Positions 6,720 through 7,483 of a stretch of 7,483 nucleotides of DNA are shown piece after piece. The stretch is taken from NCBI GenBank assembly GCA_017998095.1, contig JAGODU010000188.1:1-7483 (forward strand). Direction: 5' to 3'. Both the position numbers and the translations under genes were made by a program. How positions within the stretch are numbered: the first letter of the stretch is position 1; the number at the start of each line of letters is the position of its first letter. Source of the stretch: Prolixibacteraceae bacterium (GTDB taxonomy: Bacteria > Bacteroidota > Bacteroidia > Bacteroidales > Prolixibacteraceae). The notes under the pieces were generated by a model. It saw only the letters and a program-made list of their open reading frames with translations, had not been told where the DNA came from and did no database searches.

Positions 6720-7379
6720 TAAAAACACAAATGGGAACCAATTTTTTAAGATTAGTTCCCATTTCGCTTTGGGATATTAGTTTCCTAAAGTGTCAGGCTA
6801 CGGTTATAGCTGGCTTTTTTTAACCTTTTCAGATTGAAATCAGCCCTTGCCTTTCGTCAGTAGTGTTTAGATTACTGATTCGAAGCAGTCCTTTCTCAAA
6901 ACCTTCAAGACTTGTCTTTCAACGAGCTTGTGCAGTTTAGTTTCCGGGACGAAGCGTCAATTATATTTGTACCATTACTACTGTTTAAGGTATTATCTGA
7001 TAATTATTCCGCTGAAGTCTTAGTATTTCATTGGAAATTATATAACTGACATAACCAGATATTTAAGTCGAAAGTTGATTGATCTTTGTTTTGAGACATT
7101 GACTTTTCATTTCTGCCTCTATTAAACTTTTGAGATTTAATTTTTGGCATTATCACCGGTTTCCCGGCGTTTAGACTTTTGTCAACTGTTGCAAGTTGGG
7201 TCGAAATGAATCTGCCTTCAACTGTAAATAGTGATTATAGAATTTGAAAGAACGAGTCCTTCAGGTTCTTGCTTCTTTCTTCCACTGAGCAACCTTTCGG
7301 TTGAATGAATAAGACTAAACTTCATTTAAGCAGTACTGGTCTTTTCCTCATCTTCAGAATAACTTTATCGCTTACCTGA
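6720..7379 (-). ncRNA. Putative large structured noncoding RNA, about 650 nt, family unknown
   Basis: A leftward transcription unit with promoter (7416-7385) and terminator (6764-6721) but no credible protein: every minus frame is interrupted, the longest ATG-started frame noted being 40 codons. The minus strand is rich in hairpins. GAAA tetraloops cap perfect stems at 7303-7290 (CAACC/GGTTG) and 7169-7154 (CGCCGG/CCGGTG). Others are 7279-7246 (7-bp outer stem, TGAA loop), 7198-7183, 6958-6948 (GACG/CGTC), 6918-6907 (AAGAC/GTCTT), 6878-6857 (6-bp stem) and 6839-6827. Long range, AGTTTAGT at 7321-7314 is an exact 8-nt complement of ACTAAACT at 6941-6934. The ends can also pair: 7379-7375 with 6797-6793, and 7363-7359 with 6807-6803. 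I see no RNase P P4 sequence, tmRNA ends or tag, SRP motif, or group II domain V. Alternatives are a decayed gene or a long untranslated region. The RNA interpretation is inference from promoter, terminator and folding. Confidence 0.55.
6721..6764 (-). terminator. Intrinsic terminator of the putative large RNA
   Basis: A perfect 10-bp stem pairs 6764-6755 (minus strand AAATGGGAAC) with 6738-6729 (GTTCCCATTT). The stem extends by 3 bp after one mismatch, and the loop is A-rich. In the minus direction it is followed by GTGTTTTT (6728-6721). In the plus direction no comparable T-run follows, so it is directional for leftward transcription. It lies about 120 nt upstream of rsgA and 30 nt past the last helix segment of the proposed RNA. 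Confidence 0.8.
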
Positions 7380-7384
7380 TATAA

Positions 7385-7416
7385 CAAATGTAAAGTAGAT
7401 TAATACTTTATGCAAA
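7385..7416 (-). promoter_or_regulatory. Bacteroidetes promoter of the putative large RNA
   Basis: On the minus strand TTTG (7416-7413) is followed after exactly 20 nt by TACATTTG (7392-7385), a full match to the Bacteroidetes -33/-7 consensus TTTG...TAnnTTTG at the expected spacing. Transcription would start near 7380-7376. Just upstream, 7431-7418 is a small AT-rich palindrome (AAAACA/TGTTTT), which could be an operator or the remnant of a weak terminator. The other bases to the window end show nothing I can name. Confidence 0.7.
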
Positions 7417-7483
7417 AAAAACAAGTGTTTTGTATTAGTTTGATTTCAACCATGTTATGAACAGATTGTGATGTAATGCTAAT

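Noticed and set aside
6787..6858. Protein-like minus-strand string (KARADFNLKRLKKASYNRSL) hinting at a decayed transposase
   Set aside because: It looked faintly like the C-terminus of an IS transposase, but no upstream frame continues it, no catalytic DDE segment or inverted terminal repeats were seen, and the promoter-terminator layout fits an RNA gene better.
6873..6894. TTCGAAT flanked by short complementary bases, resembling a tRNA T-arm
   Set aside because: The base next to the loop is C opposite C, the stem is only 4 bp with an 8-nt loop, and no acceptor, D or anticodon arms are present, so neither tRNA nor tmRNA is supported.
7218..7325. 35-codon minus-strand ORF (MKFSLIHSTERLLSG...) in the RNA region
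   Set aside because: It would run through two strong hairpins, has no recognisable features, and such lengths are expected by chance; better explained as part of the structured RNA.
7344..7351. Minus-strand GAGGAAAAG stretch resembling the conserved GAGGAAAGUCC of RNase P RNA
   Set aside because: The following GUCC and the 3' partner (ACAGAA...GGCUUA) are missing, so this is not RNase P RNA.

Overview
The window looks like a chromosomal segment of a Bacteroidota (Bacteroidetes) bacterium, possibly Bacteroidales or Marinilabiliales; the order is a guess. Supporting signs are the low GC, a TonB-dependent receptor with an N-terminal CarboxypepD_reg-like domain, a lipoprotein with an acidic/lysine tail after the lipobox cysteine, the lack of strong Shine-Dalgarno sequences, and several matches to the Bacteroidetes promoter -7 element TAnnTTTG.

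Layout, left to right. (1) 1-157: AT-rich leader holding an 11-bp inverted repeat. (2) 158-1141 (+): an unassigned secreted lipoprotein. (3) 1170-1203: a hairpin terminator shared with the convergent receptor gene. (4) 3610-1244 (-): a 788-aa TonB-dependent outer-membrane receptor with no SusD partner in view. (5) 3611-3784: a divergent intergenic region with a good promoter for the rightward genes. (6) 3785-5005 and 5007-5645 (+): a two-gene operon, one nucleotide apart, encoding an M16B zinc protease and a CCoAOMT-type O-methyltransferase that could be a tRNA-modifying TrmR-like enzyme. (7) 6601-5648 (-): rsgA, the circularly permuted GTPase of 30S subunit maturation, ending 2 nt from the methyltransferase stop, so the converging transcripts must overlap. 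(8) 6602-7483: about 880 bases with no convincing protein gene.

The last region is the most interesting part. On the minus strand it has a near-ideal Bacteroidetes promoter (7416-7385) and, about 660 nt downstream, a strong hairpin plus U-tract terminator (6764-6721). Between them lie many local hairpins, two capped by GAAA tetraloops that exist only in the minus-strand RNA, an 8-nt long-range complementarity, and short complementary segments joining the 5' and 3' ends. All three minus frames are broken by stops. I interpret this as a gene for a large structured noncoding RNA of about 650 nt. I do not see the signatures of RNase P RNA, tmRNA, SRP RNA, rRNA or a group II intron, and I cannot place it in a known family.

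Functionally, protease, methyltransferase and RsgA are cytoplasmic housekeeping proteins, the last two possibly both linked to translation. The receptor and the lipoprotein are cell-envelope proteins. The putative RNA lies directly upstream of rsgA on the same strand, but a terminator and at least one separate -7 element come between them, so it is probably an independent unit.
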